Of a DNA stretch of 64,000 nt, positions 33,812-41,635 are shown in pieces. Source of the DNA: Spirochaetales bacterium (GTDB lineage Bacteria; Spirochaetota; Spirochaetia; Treponematales; Treponemataceae); NCBI GenBank assembly GCA_029098225.1, contig JAQXNX010000025.1, positions 1 through 64,000 on the forward strand. Reading direction: 5' to 3'. A program made the translations under genes and the position numbers. Every line of letters begins with the position of its first letter. The first letter of the stretch is position 1. The notes under the pieces are model-generated. The model did no database searches. It was given only the letters and a program-made list of their open reading frames with translations, and was not told the origin of the DNA.

Positions 33812-36373
33812 ATGAAAAAATCAGGAATTGCAGCAGTATTTATTTTTTTCTTTTTGATTTCATCACTTACTGCAAAAGAAAGCCAGATTGCAAAGGATGC
33901 AAAAAAAGCTTTAAATTCTTATGCCGGTTTGCCGGAGCTTAAAAATCGTGGATTTAATCTTAAATCAATTGATAATGTAAATTCAATGGATGAGGTTTAC
34001 AATCTTCTTTTGCCCTTTATGATTCAAAATGGGGTGCCTTTAGATAATGCAATTGGATTTTATGATAAACAGACTAATAAAACTTATGATTTTAAGCAGC
34101 ATTATACAGTTCATTTTACAGATGATTACGGTACAAAAGATCAGCTTTTGAAAAAGGGTTATAAGGAAGAGGAAATCTTTGCATATTTTTCAAAAGGGAA
34201 GAATGTTTACAGAGGTGGAAAGTTTTTTTGGGAAAAGGCTGAACCGGCAGCAGAGCTTGGTCAGTGGATGATGCCGCATTTTCCTCCGATAAGTGCTGAC
34301 CAGTTTATTTATTTCTGGCCGGCCTACTGGATGGAAAATTTTTATTCAGATTACTGGGAAAAGGCCCTCTCAAAATCTTATATCATAATTGACTTGCGTC
34401 TGGATCAGTCTGGTGGTGACTGGCAGATTTCTCAATTTTTTGATTATCTTGAACAGAAAGAATATAAGGGTGAAGTTATAATAATAATTGATTCTTCTGC
34501 TACAATTGGAGAGTCGCTGATTGCTTACCGTATGACAAAATGGCAGAACGGGAAAGAAATGCCACGAAGTTTTAAGTATTCGTTGATTGGCGAAAATACA
34601 CTTGGACTCCAGAATTTTTCCGGCGAATGGCAGAGGTTCGAAACAGACCAGACTATCTTCTGGGGAGTTCGTAAAGAAGTTAACAAATGGAAAAGTTATG
34701 AAGAAGGCGTTGGCGTAATGCCTGATATCTGGGCAGAAAATCCCGATGATATTTTTAAGACAGTTGAAGTTATAACCGGAATAAAAGGTTTTTCTTCATA
34801 TGTTGCAGCTTATCAGAACTTTATAAATACTCTTACAATTCAACAGAGTGTAAATTATTATGTGAACTTTAAGCTTCCTCAATTCTTTTTTAATCTGAAG
34901 GATGATAAAAAGTTTGTCCAGAATCTTAATGATTATCTGAATCTATTCTCTAAGTTTTTAAATCAAGCTTCCTTTCTTAGTAAAAATAATCTTTATGCTT
35001 TTTATATTCCAGGTTCATTCTATGAGATAAAAGAAGCAAAAACTTTCTTAGAAACTTTTTCGGAATTTATAAAAATTCAGAGTAAATGGTATGAGTTTTG
35101 CTTTGAAAATATTGAAAAACGAAGTGCAATCAAAGGCAGTTTTTTGAATCAGGTAGAATTTCAGTTAGGTAAACTTCCTGCTGAGCAGTATCTTGTTGAA
35201 TTGAATAAATTCATGGAAAAATCAGTTATTCAAAATCAGATTCAATTTGAAGACTATCAGGGCTTAGAAGGCATTAACTCTATGATTTCAAAATATAGAG
35301 TAGAGTTTAAGCCTGATGTAAAAGAAGAAAACAGAAGGCTCGAAAGTCTTTTTCTGATTTTTAATAAATATGACCTTCTTGTAAGCAAAGGGTTTGATAT
35401 TCATAAAATGGATTACATGACAACCCCTCAAGAAATTCTGAATTACATACAGCCGTTTTTCCTTTCTGAAGACGGGTATCCGCTTGATCTTCATACAGAA
35501 CTTGAGATGACTACAAAAGAAGGTCAGAAATATGTAATGAAGCAGACCACGCGTTATATTGTTTTTAATGATGAATATGGAACTAAGGAACAGCTTAAAA
35601 AGAAGGGCTATGTTGAAGATGTAACGATGTTCTATTATCCCTATCACGATGGTAAATTCTGGAAAAATGAAAAAAGCTGGCGTACCGGCAGAATGATAAT
35701 GGCAATGCCTGATTATGCTTATCAGGAAACTGAATCAAAGCATTTTTATTATACAACCAAAAAATCTGTTTACTTTAAGTTCCGGAATTTTCCGCATCCT
35801 ATTGGAAGTGGACCCGAAATTGAAAACTTTGAACTTGAAGAGATGATAGTTAAGCTTTCAAAAGAAACAGATAAGGAAAACGTAATTTTTGATATTTCAA
35901 AGAATGCAGGTGGCGATGCCTTTACTTCCCAAAGAATTTCTGAGGCTGTTCAAAAAGCGGGTATTAAAAATGTTTATATAATTATTGATAAAGGCGCATT
36001 CTCGTGTGGAGATCATTTTCCGCTTGGCGCTAAATCTTACTATTTCAAGGATCAGAATGTTACGCTTGTAGGCTATCCTACCAGAGGAGGAACTGGTTCC
36101 GGCGACAGAGAAAATTATATTATTGATTTCCCGGACTTTCAGGTTGATATAGATATTGCAACAAGCCTTCAAAATTCCGAAACCGAGCACGAAGGCTGGG
36201 GTGCAACTCCGGATGTTTATGCAGATGATTTAACTGACGCTCTTGGAGCAATAAAGGCTCTGACCGGCGACAACGAAATCAAGCCGTTTGAAACCGAAGA
36301 ACGTAAGCAGCACAACAAAGGCAAAAAGCGCTGGTTAGATGATGATTTAATCTTTGAAATTAATTTGAATTAA
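33812..36373 (+). CDS. second secreted tandem S41-like protein
   Basis: Close paralog of the preceding gene (853 aa), collinear from signal peptide (MKKSGIAAVFIF...SLTAKE) to the C-terminus, with the same two modules. Module 1 reads IIIIDSSATIGES at the would-be serine site and module 2 reads VYIIIDKGAFSCGDHF, so again only the C-terminal copy keeps the serine. The central 330-520 region is the most divergent between the paralogs. ATG at 33812 is chosen; a TTG two codons upstream is less likely. The two genes are 28 bases apart and probably cotranscribed. Confidence 0.75.
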   Translation: MKKSGIAAVFIFFFLISSLTAKESQIAKDAKKALNSYAGLPELKNRGFNLKSIDNVNSMDEVYNLLLPFMIQNGVPLDNAIGFYDKQTNKTYDFKQHYTVHFTDDYGTKDQLLKKGYKEEEIFAYFSKGKNVYRGGKFFWEKAEPAAELGQWMMPHFPPISADQFIYFWPAYWMENFYSDYWEKALSKSYIIIDLRLDQSGGDWQISQFFDYLEQKEYKGEVIIIIDSSATIGESLIAYRMTKWQNGKEMPRSFKYSLIGENTLGLQNFSGEWQRFETDQTIFWGVRKEVNKWKSYEEGVGVMPDIWAENPDDIFKTVEVITGIKGFSSYVAAYQNFINTLTIQQSVNYYVNFKLPQFFFNLKDDKKFVQNLNDYLNLFSKFLNQASFLSKNNLYAFYIPGSFYEIKEAKTFLETFSEFIKIQSKWYEFCFENIEKRSAIKGSFLNQVEFQLGKLPAEQYLVELNKFMEKSVIQNQIQFEDYQGLEGINSMISKYRVEFKPDVKEENRRLESLFLIFNKYDLLVSKGFDIHKMDYMTTPQEILNYIQPFFLSEDGYPLDLHTELEMTTKEGQKYVMKQTTRYIVFNDEYGTKEQLKKKGYVEDVTMFYYPYHDGKFWKNEKSWRTGRMIMAMPDYAYQETESKHFYYTTKKSVYFKFRNFPHPIGSGPEIENFELEEMIVKLSKETDKENVIFDISKNAGGDAFTSQRISEAVQKAGIKNVYIIIDKGAFSCGDHFPLGAKSYYFKDQNVTLVGYPTRGGTGSGDRENYIIDFPDFQVDIDIATSLQNSETEHEGWGATPDVYADDLTDALGAIKALTGDNEIKPFETEERKQHNKGKKRWLDDDLIFEINLN

Positions 36374-36374
36374 G

Positions 36375-36407
36375 AAAAAACTGCTTCAGTCAGGCAAACT
36401 GAAGCAG
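36375..36407 (-). terminator. rho-independent terminator of the SDR gene
   Basis: CTGCTTCAGT (36381-36390) and ACTGAAGCAG (36398-36407) pair perfectly; on the minus strand the stem is followed by six T residues (36380-36375). It would end the leftward oxidoreductase run. Confidence 0.85.
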
Positions 36408-36454
36408 AAGGAGAGGAGTAATTTTTAATTAATGTTTATATGAGCTCTTGCACA

Positions 36455-37201
36455 TTATCTGAAAAGCTGCGGATAATCTGCGGCTTTTTTTATTGCTTCT
36501 TCAAGTGTCAGCCCTGTAAAATCCTGGGCACCCAGCCAGCGGCCGCTCTTTTTGTCATCAACAAAAGCACCGACTACGATTCCAGGAATTACGCTGTCGG
36601 GGTCGTTAGGGGCGTTTGGTCCGCCGAGGTCTGTGCGGCACCAGCCCGGGTCTGCGAGGTTGATGCAGACATCTGTGCCGTTTAGTTTTCCGGCAAGGTC
36701 ACTTGTTACTTTATCGAGGGCGGCTTTACTTGCACTGTAGCCTGCCTGTTCCGGTTCATTACGGATTCCGCTTGTTGTGTTGATTACCCGGCCAAAGCCT
36801 CTTTCAATCATCTTTGGAATAAAGTGATAGCAAAGCATCATCGGGGCAATTGTATTGATTACAAAGCTCTTTTCGTAATCCTCTGCCGGAGTTTTCCAGT
36901 AGTCGGTGCGATAAGCAATCTGCACTGCGGCATCGTTGAAAAGAATGTCGACAGGTTTGCCTTTTGCGTCAATTTCTTCTATCAGCTTTTGAACCTGTGA
37001 AAGGTCACTGAGTTCTGCTGCTACATCGTAGGCTTCTACGCCCATTGCTTTGACCTCTGAGAGTACGGCAGCAGTGTGCTCAAGCGAGCGGCTATGCAAA
37101 ATCAGATTACAGCCTTTTCCAGCCATAAACTTTGCGATTCTATAACCGATTCCTCGGTTTGCGCCGGTAACCAGCGCCCATTTTCCTTTTACGTCTGTCA
37201 T
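36455..37201 (-). CDS. short-chain dehydrogenase/reductase
   Basis: NAD(P)-dependent oxidoreductase of the classical SDR type, 248 aa. Cofactor motif LVTGANRGIGYRIA near residue 10, LFNDAAVQ in place of the usual NNAG, catalytic Ser in TTSG and the YSASK pair near 160. The ATG at 37201 is preceded by GGAG; an upstream ATG at 37213 would place that site inside the coding region. Substrate cannot be told. C/G-rich codons. It is the last gene of a leftward run with an epimerase-like protein and an alcohol dehydrogenase. Confidence 0.88.
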   Translation of the reverse strand: MTDVKGKWALVTGANRGIGYRIAKFMAGKGCNLILHSRSLEHTAAVLSEVKAMGVEAYDVAAELSDLSQVQKLIEEIDAKGKPVDILFNDAAVQIAYRTDYWKTPAEDYEKSFVINTIAPMMLCYHFIPKMIERGFGRVINTTSGIRNEPEQAGYSASKAALDKVTSDLAGKLNGTDVCINLADPGWCRTDLGGPNAPNDPDSVIPGIVVGAFVDDKKSGRWLGAQDFTGLTLEEAIKKAADYPQLFR

Positions 37202-37361
37202 TATTTTCTCCAAAAATAATATAAAAACAAAGATAAAAAGGATAAAAAGATAATAAAGATAAGAATTTCCTAACTGTACAACCAGGGAACTTCAAAAGTT
37301 AAATGAGTTTTAAAACTTCAGCGCTATCTTTAAAATCCTTTTCATCTTTTATATCTTGTTT

Positions 37362-38357
37362 CTATTTCATCCTTTCAACTATCTCATCGCACCACTTGTC
37401 AAAGTCCGGGTCTTCTACCTGGCATTCACTGTGGGCGAGAACGTATTCTATTGTCTCTTTGATTCCCTGATCTGCACGTTTTGTTGCGACAAAATCAGGA
37501 ACAAGAGCTTTTAATTTACTGCAGTCAAAAACAACCGAGTTTGCCTTGTCACCAATCAGGCTGCCGGTAAAATCATAATCAGAATGACTTGCAAGATAGG
37601 TCGAAGAAACATACACCGGTTTAAGTTCAACGCCAAGCGATGCTGCAATACACTGGTAAATCTGATTCCAGGTTACGCTTTCGTCGCTCATAATCTGAAC
37701 AGCTTCGCCAATTGCGTGAATGTTTCCCATTAAGCCAACAAAGCCCTTTGCAAAATCAGAATTGTGGGTAATAGTCCAGAGACTTGTTCCGTCTCCGTGA
37801 ATAATCACAGGCTTTCCTTCTTTGATTCTCTTTACAACCTGCCAGCTTCCCTTGTCGCCGTGAACTCCGAGAGGTACGCTTCTTTCATCATAAGTGTGAC
37901 TCGGGCGGATAATTGTTATAGGGAAGTTTTCTTCGCGGTAAAGTTTCATCAGATAGTCTTCGCAGGCAATCTTGTTGCGGGAATATTCCCAGTAAGGATT
38001 TGCAAGCGGAGTTTTTTCGCTGATTACATAGTTGCTACACGGCTTCTGGTAAGCCGAGGCAGAAGAGATATACATAAACTGACGTACCTTTCCCTTAAGA
38101 AGGCGGAAGTCTCGCTCCAGCTGAGCAGGTACAAAGCCGATAAAGTCGCAGGCAACGTCAAACTGCATTCCTGCCAGTTTTGCTGCTGCTGCGGCCTCAT
38201 CATTTATATCTACCGTAATAAAATGTGCGCCCTTAAGACGCGGGTCTGTATTACGGTTTCCTCTATTAATAAGGTACAGTTCCCAGCCTTTTTCCAGCAG
38301 CAGCTTTGAAATTGCCATGCTGATTGTGCCGGTTCCGCCTATGAATAATGCTTTCAT
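37362..38357 (-). CDS. NAD-dependent epimerase/dehydratase family protein
   Basis: Extended SDR of 331 aa with the Rossmann motif FIGGTGTISMAIS at the N-terminus, YISSASAYQKP and the active-site Tyr-x-x-x-Lys in YSRNKIACE near residue 140, then IIRPSHTYDER. These suggest a sugar-nucleotide or related epimerase/reductase, but the substrate is unknown. The ATG at 38357 with GGAG upstream is the start; a longer frame that begins at 38504 is translated from the GC-rich repeat and is rejected. Confidence 0.85.
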   Translation of the reverse strand: MKALFIGGTGTISMAISKLLLEKGWELYLINRGNRNTDPRLKGAHFITVDINDEAAAAAKLAGMQFDVACDFIGFVPAQLERDFRLLKGKVRQFMYISSASAYQKPCSNYVISEKTPLANPYWEYSRNKIACEDYLMKLYREENFPITIIRPSHTYDERSVPLGVHGDKGSWQVVKRIKEGKPVIIHGDGTSLWTITHNSDFAKGFVGLMGNIHAIGEAVQIMSDESVTWNQIYQCIAASLGVELKPVYVSSTYLASHSDYDFTGSLIGDKANSVVFDCSKLKALVPDFVATKRADQGIKETIEYVLAHSECQVEDPDFDKWCDEIVERMK

Positions 38358-38383
38358 AAGATCTCCATAATTAATTATAAAAT

Positions 38384-38504
38384 GCGTGAGGGATTGTAGG
38401 GGGGCAACCGAAGGTTGCGTACCGCCACCGCAACGAAGTGAGGAGGCTGGAGCGACAGCGGAACCCCGAAAAGCCCGACGGCAGCTGGCTGCCGTCACGC
38501 CCAT
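38384..38504. repeat. GC-rich dispersed repeat, copy 2
   Basis: Begins GCGTGAGGGATTGTAGGGG and ends GAACCCCGAAAAGCCCGACG ... CACGCCCA, the same outer blocks as 26279-26391, with a different interior (CAACCGAAGGTTG, GGCAGCTGGCTGCC hairpins). It fills the gap between the epimerase-like gene and the alcohol dehydrogenase. Confidence 0.85.
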
Positions 38505-38510
38505 TTGTTT

Positions 38511-39695
38511 TTACAGACTAGCCTTAGCGGCGATTTTGTAGATTTCTGCGATATCCTCCGAACTCAACTTTACAAAGCCGCCGGTTGTCGCACCCTCGGC
38601 TAAGCCAAACTTCTTTACGAGGGTAGGGATATCTTCTTCCTTTGCACCAAGCTCTGCGAAATTAATCGGCATACCGATGCTGTGCAGGAACTCGCGGAAA
38701 CGTTTGATTCCCTCTCGGGCAGTTGCTTCTGGATCCGCAAAATCCATCTTGCAGCCCCAGACTCTTGTAGCCCACTGAGCAAAACGCATTACATCGTGCT
38801 TGTAAACAAAATCCATCCAGGCAGGCATAATTACCGCAAGACCGGCACCGTGAGCGCAGTCATACAAACCGCTAAGTTCATGCTCAATTCCGTGGCTGTT
38901 CCAGTCCTGGTCGCGACCAACTCCTACGATGTTATTGTGGGCAACCATTCCGGCCCACATGATGTTAGCGCGGGCTTCATAATCATTTGCGTCAGCAATT
39001 ACCTTTGGAGTTTCGTGAATCATTGCCATCAAAACTGCCTCACACAAACGATCGGTAGTTTCTACATTCTTTGTGTTAGTAAAGTAACGCTCGCAAACGT
39101 GAGCCATAATATCAGTTGCACCACAGGCTGTCTGGTAGGCAGGCAGAGTCTGTGTTAATGCCGGATTCAAAATAGAAAATTTCGGACGAATACATTCACC
39201 GCTGGCCCCGCGCTTTACCATGCCGTCTTTTTTAGTAATTACAGAGTCGCCTGAGCCCTCGCTTCCCGCAGCCGCAATAGTCAAAACAGTTCCAACCGGA
39301 ACCGCAGCTTTTGCCGCAGCCTTTCCGCTGTAAAAATCCCAGAAGTCTCCGTCGTAGCAGACACCCATAGCAATAGCCTTTGCGCTGTCAATTACAGAAC
39401 CGCCACCTACAGCAAGAATGAAATCAACGCCTTCGCGCTTACACAAATCAATTCCCTGATAAACTAAATCATCAAGCGGGTTAGGGTGAACGCCGCCAAG
39501 CTCAACAAATGTAAGACCTGCTCCCTTTAAAGACTCGCGAACACGTCCAAGCAGACCAGACTTCTCAGCAGATTTTCCGCCAAAGTGCAGCAGAACTTTA
39601 CTTCCGCCAAATTCCTTTACCAGATTTCCGGCATTCTGCTCAGTATCTTTTCCAAAAACAAATTTAGTTGGACTGTAAAATGTAAAGTTTTCCAT
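38511..39695 (-). CDS. iron-containing alcohol dehydrogenase (butanol dehydrogenase type)
   Basis: Group III metal-dependent dehydrogenase, 394 aa, probably NADPH-linked reduction of an aldehyde to an alcohol in fermentation. Landmarks: FYSPTKFVFGKDTE, nucleotide-binding VGGGSVIDSAKAIA near residue 95, and metal ligands in TDIMAHVCERYF and HGIEHELSGLYDCAHGAGLAV. These fit the BdhA/YugJ branch. AGGAGA precedes the ATG. First gene of the leftward run ending at the SDR. Confidence 0.92.
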   Translation of the reverse strand: MENFTFYSPTKFVFGKDTEQNAGNLVKEFGGSKVLLHFGGKSAEKSGLLGRVRESLKGAGLTFVELGGVHPNPLDDLVYQGIDLCKREGVDFILAVGGGSVIDSAKAIAMGVCYDGDFWDFYSGKAAAKAAVPVGTVLTIAAAGSEGSGDSVITKKDGMVKRGASGECIRPKFSILNPALTQTLPAYQTACGATDIMAHVCERYFTNTKNVETTDRLCEAVLMAMIHETPKVIADANDYEARANIMWAGMVAHNNIVGVGRDQDWNSHGIEHELSGLYDCAHGAGLAVIMPAWMDFVYKHDVMRFAQWATRVWGCKMDFADPEATAREGIKRFREFLHSIGMPINFAELGAKEEDIPTLVKKFGLAEGATTGGFVKLSSEDIAEIYKIAAKASL

Positions 39696-39760
39696 AATTT
39701 CTCCTGATTAATATTTTTTTTTTACGAAGGAAGAATTTTCCCGCGCAATTATTTTATAAG

Positions 39761-39802
39761 TGCAGCAGATACAGGCTTGCGTGTATAAAAAAATCTGCTG
39801 CA
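39761..39802. other. 10-bp inverted repeat upstream of the alcohol dehydrogenase
   Basis: TGCAGCAGAT (39761-39770) and ATCTGCTGCA (39793-39802) pair exactly around a 22-base loop, 66 bases upstream of the leftward dehydrogenase start. An operator or 5' leader hairpin is possible. Apart from this and the flagellar promoter, I see nothing definite in the 352-base gap 39696-40047, which is AT-rich. Confidence 0.5.
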
Positions 39803-39983
39803 ATTCCGTTTACATTTTACCCTCACATCTTCAAAATTCAAAATATAACTCTCTGATTAAATTGTACAAATCTATATTTCAACATATGTAAAAGAAGAAA
39901 TTATCTGTTTAAATGTTATTTTGGCAACCTGAAATTACTATTTTTTCTACCTGAAAAAAATAATTTCTTCGTTAAAAAACTGC

Positions 39984-40010
39984 TAAACAATTTTATTTAC
40001 ATGCCGAAAA
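39984..40010 (+). promoter_or_regulatory. sigma28 (FliA)-type promoter of the flgB operon
   Basis: TAAA (39984-39987), 15 bases, GCCGAAAA (40003-40010): one mismatch to the TAAA-N15-GCCGATAA consensus. Transcription would start about 30 bases before the flgB start codon. Confidence 0.6.
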
Positions 40011-40029
40011 AGAAGAAGATGTAAATAAA
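39992..40029. promoter_or_regulatory. 11-bp inverted repeat around the flgB promoter
   Basis: TTTATTTACAT (39992-40002) and ATGTAAATAAA (40019-40029) flank the GCCGAAAA box, which lies in the loop. It could be an operator for a repressor or activator of flagellar genes. Confidence 0.5.
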
Positions 40030-40047
40030 TAAAACTGGAGGACATAA

Positions 40048-40464
40048 TTGAATAGTTTTACACGTTCGATTGATTTGTTACAGCGTGAAATGGATGTAAC
40101 AAGTCTGCGATATCAGGTAACTGCCAATAACCTTGCAAACAGCGAAGTTCCAAATTTTAAGCGGTCTGTCGTAAATTTTGAAAGTGAATTAAAGCGTGCT
40201 TTTGATTCCGAAGAAAATGCAAGAACAGGTTTCCATCTGACAACTACAAATGATAAACATATACAGATTAATGTACCTTATGATTATCATGATGTTCAGC
40301 CTCGCCGTGTACTTGATTATACAACTTCAGCAAAAGCAAACGGCAACAATGTAGATGCAGAAACTGAAGCAAACAATATTCTTCAGATTCAGATGCAATA
40401 CAGAATGCTTAGTCAGTTAACCAGTTTTGAATTTGAACAGGTTAATATCGCTATGAAGAAATAA
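40048..40464 (+). CDS. flgB: flagellar basal-body rod protein FlgB
   Basis: Proximal rod subunit of the periplasmic flagellum, 138 aa. The N-terminal LRYQVTANNLANSEVPNFKR and C-terminal MQYRMLSQLTSFEFEQVNIAM are the coiled rod-protein signatures. Starts with TTG at 40048, five bases after GGAGGA; no ATG is available near the conserved N-terminus. First gene of the basal-body/motor operon. Confidence 0.95.
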   Translation: MNSFTRSIDLLQREMDVTSLRYQVTANNLANSEVPNFKRSVVNFESELKRAFDSEENARTGFHLTTTNDKHIQINVPYDYHDVQPRRVLDYTTSAKANGNNVDAETEANNILQIQMQYRMLSQLTSFEFEQVNIAMKK

Positions 40465-40488
40465 GTAAAAAATCACTGACATATACGC

Positions 40489-40536
40489 CTTCGTCAAGGC
40501 ACGCTAAAGCTTAAAGCCTTGACAAAGTCGTTTGTC
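40489..40536 (+). other. mutually exclusive hairpins between flgB and flgC
   Basis: GTCAAGGC (40493-40500) pairs with GCCTTGAC (40516-40523), extendable to about 11 pairs. The right arm is also part of GACAAA-GTCG-TTTGTC (40521-40536). Only one can form at a time. The second is followed by AATTTTAT. This may be an attenuator or mRNA processing site inside the operon. Confidence 0.5.
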
Positions 40537-40562
40537 AATTTTATAAGGAGTATAAAATTGCC

Positions 40563-41021
40563 ATGGGAATGTTTACTAGTATAAATATAGCTGCAACCGG
40601 AATGAGTGCAGAACGTCTTAGAAGTGATGTAATTTCTAATAATATTGCGAATGCAACTACTACCAGAACTCAGGAGGGTGGTGCATTTAAAAAATCTTCA
40701 GTTGTTTTTACACCTGTTGCAGATTCATATCCTCAATGGAATACTCCTTTTACTCCATCATCAATTGATAATGGACCTGGAAAGGGTGTAAAGGTTCTGG
40801 AAATTGTAAAGGATACTTCAGAAGGAACTTATGTATATGATCCTCAGCATCCTGATGCAATTAAATCTGGACCACATGCCGGTTATGTTGAGTATCCTAA
40901 TGTTAATATTGTAAATGAAATGGTAGATTTAATTGCAGCTTCAAGAGCTTATGAAGCAAATGCTACTGTAGTTGATGGAGCAAAAGATATGTTTTCTGCT
41001 GCTCTTGATATATCAAAATAA
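40563..41021 (+). CDS. flgC: flagellar basal-body rod protein FlgC
   Basis: Proximal rod subunit, 152 aa. The N-terminus MFTSINIAATGMSAERLR and SNNIANATTTRTQEGG, and the C-terminal VNIVNEMVDLIAASRAYEAN are diagnostic. AAGGAG lies 12 bases before the ATG at 40563. It follows flgB after a 98-base gap containing alternative hairpins. Confidence 0.95.
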   Translation: MGMFTSINIAATGMSAERLRSDVISNNIANATTTRTQEGGAFKKSSVVFTPVADSYPQWNTPFTPSSIDNGPGKGVKVLEIVKDTSEGTYVYDPQHPDAIKSGPHAGYVEYPNVNIVNEMVDLIAASRAYEANATVVDGAKDMFSAALDISK

Positions 41022-41071
41022 TAATTGACAAACTGGATTTTGAATTGTAGATTGTCTATAGGTGGAAGAAA

Positions 41072-41476
41072 ATGAAAATTGATAATATCCAATCTATAAA
41101 TTTAGTAAGGACAAATCCTGCACATTTTGGAACCGGGAAAATTCAGCCAGTTACACAGAAAACTTATGGCGGGGATCCTATAATTCAAAAGGTTTCCGGA
41201 ATTTCATCAAATACCGGCGCAGTTTCTCTTCAGCGTACTTCTGCAACTAATGGTTCAAAATCATTTGAAGATTATTTATTGGAAGCAGTTAATTCCGTAA
41301 ATGATAATCAGATGGAAGTAAATAAGCTTCAGGAAAAGTTAATTACAGATCCAGACAGTATAGATATTCATGATGTAACAATTGCAGTTTCTAAAGCTCG
41401 AATGTCTATGAATCTTGCACAGACAGTTATTGACCGTCTTGTAACCAGCTGGAACGAAATTACAACTACACGATAA
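41072..41476 (+). CDS. fliE: flagellar hook-basal body complex protein FliE
   Basis: Small adaptor joining the MS ring to the rod, 134 aa. The C-terminal half FEDYLLEAVNSVNDNQMEV and DIHDVTIAVSKARMSMNLAQTV is the conserved FliE domain; the first 60 residues are Thr/Ser/Gly-rich and longer than in E. coli FliE. It lies between flgC and fliF as in other spirochetes. Confidence 0.93.
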   Translation: MKIDNIQSINLVRTNPAHFGTGKIQPVTQKTYGGDPIIQKVSGISSNTGAVSLQRTSATNGSKSFEDYLLEAVNSVNDNQMEVNKLQEKLITDPDSIDIHDVTIAVSKARMSMNLAQTVIDRLVTSWNEITTTR

Positions 41477-41518
41477 TTTTTGTTCAACTAACTAACTTTC
41501 GTTATTTTATTTTTTTAT

Positions 41519-41547
41519 TTGCAAAATTTCTTCCTCTATGTTATACT
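41519..41547 (+). promoter_or_regulatory. internal sigma70 promoter before fliF
   Basis: TTGCAA (41519-41524), 17 bases, TATACT (41542-41547), in the 159-base gap between fliE and fliF. It could drive fliF-fliJ separately from the flgB promoter. Confidence 0.6.
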
Positions 41548-41635
41548 TAATTAAATTTAGTATAAATTTCTTTAAAAAATTCGTTCACGGGTGGGCAGCG
41601 TTTTTCTTAAACATTGTCTCCTGGTGGGAGGAAAG

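Noticed and set aside
38358-38504. 49-codon N-terminal extension of the epimerase-like gene
   Set aside because: These codons translate the GC-rich repeat; a proper Shine-Dalgarno and Rossmann motif place the start at 38357.
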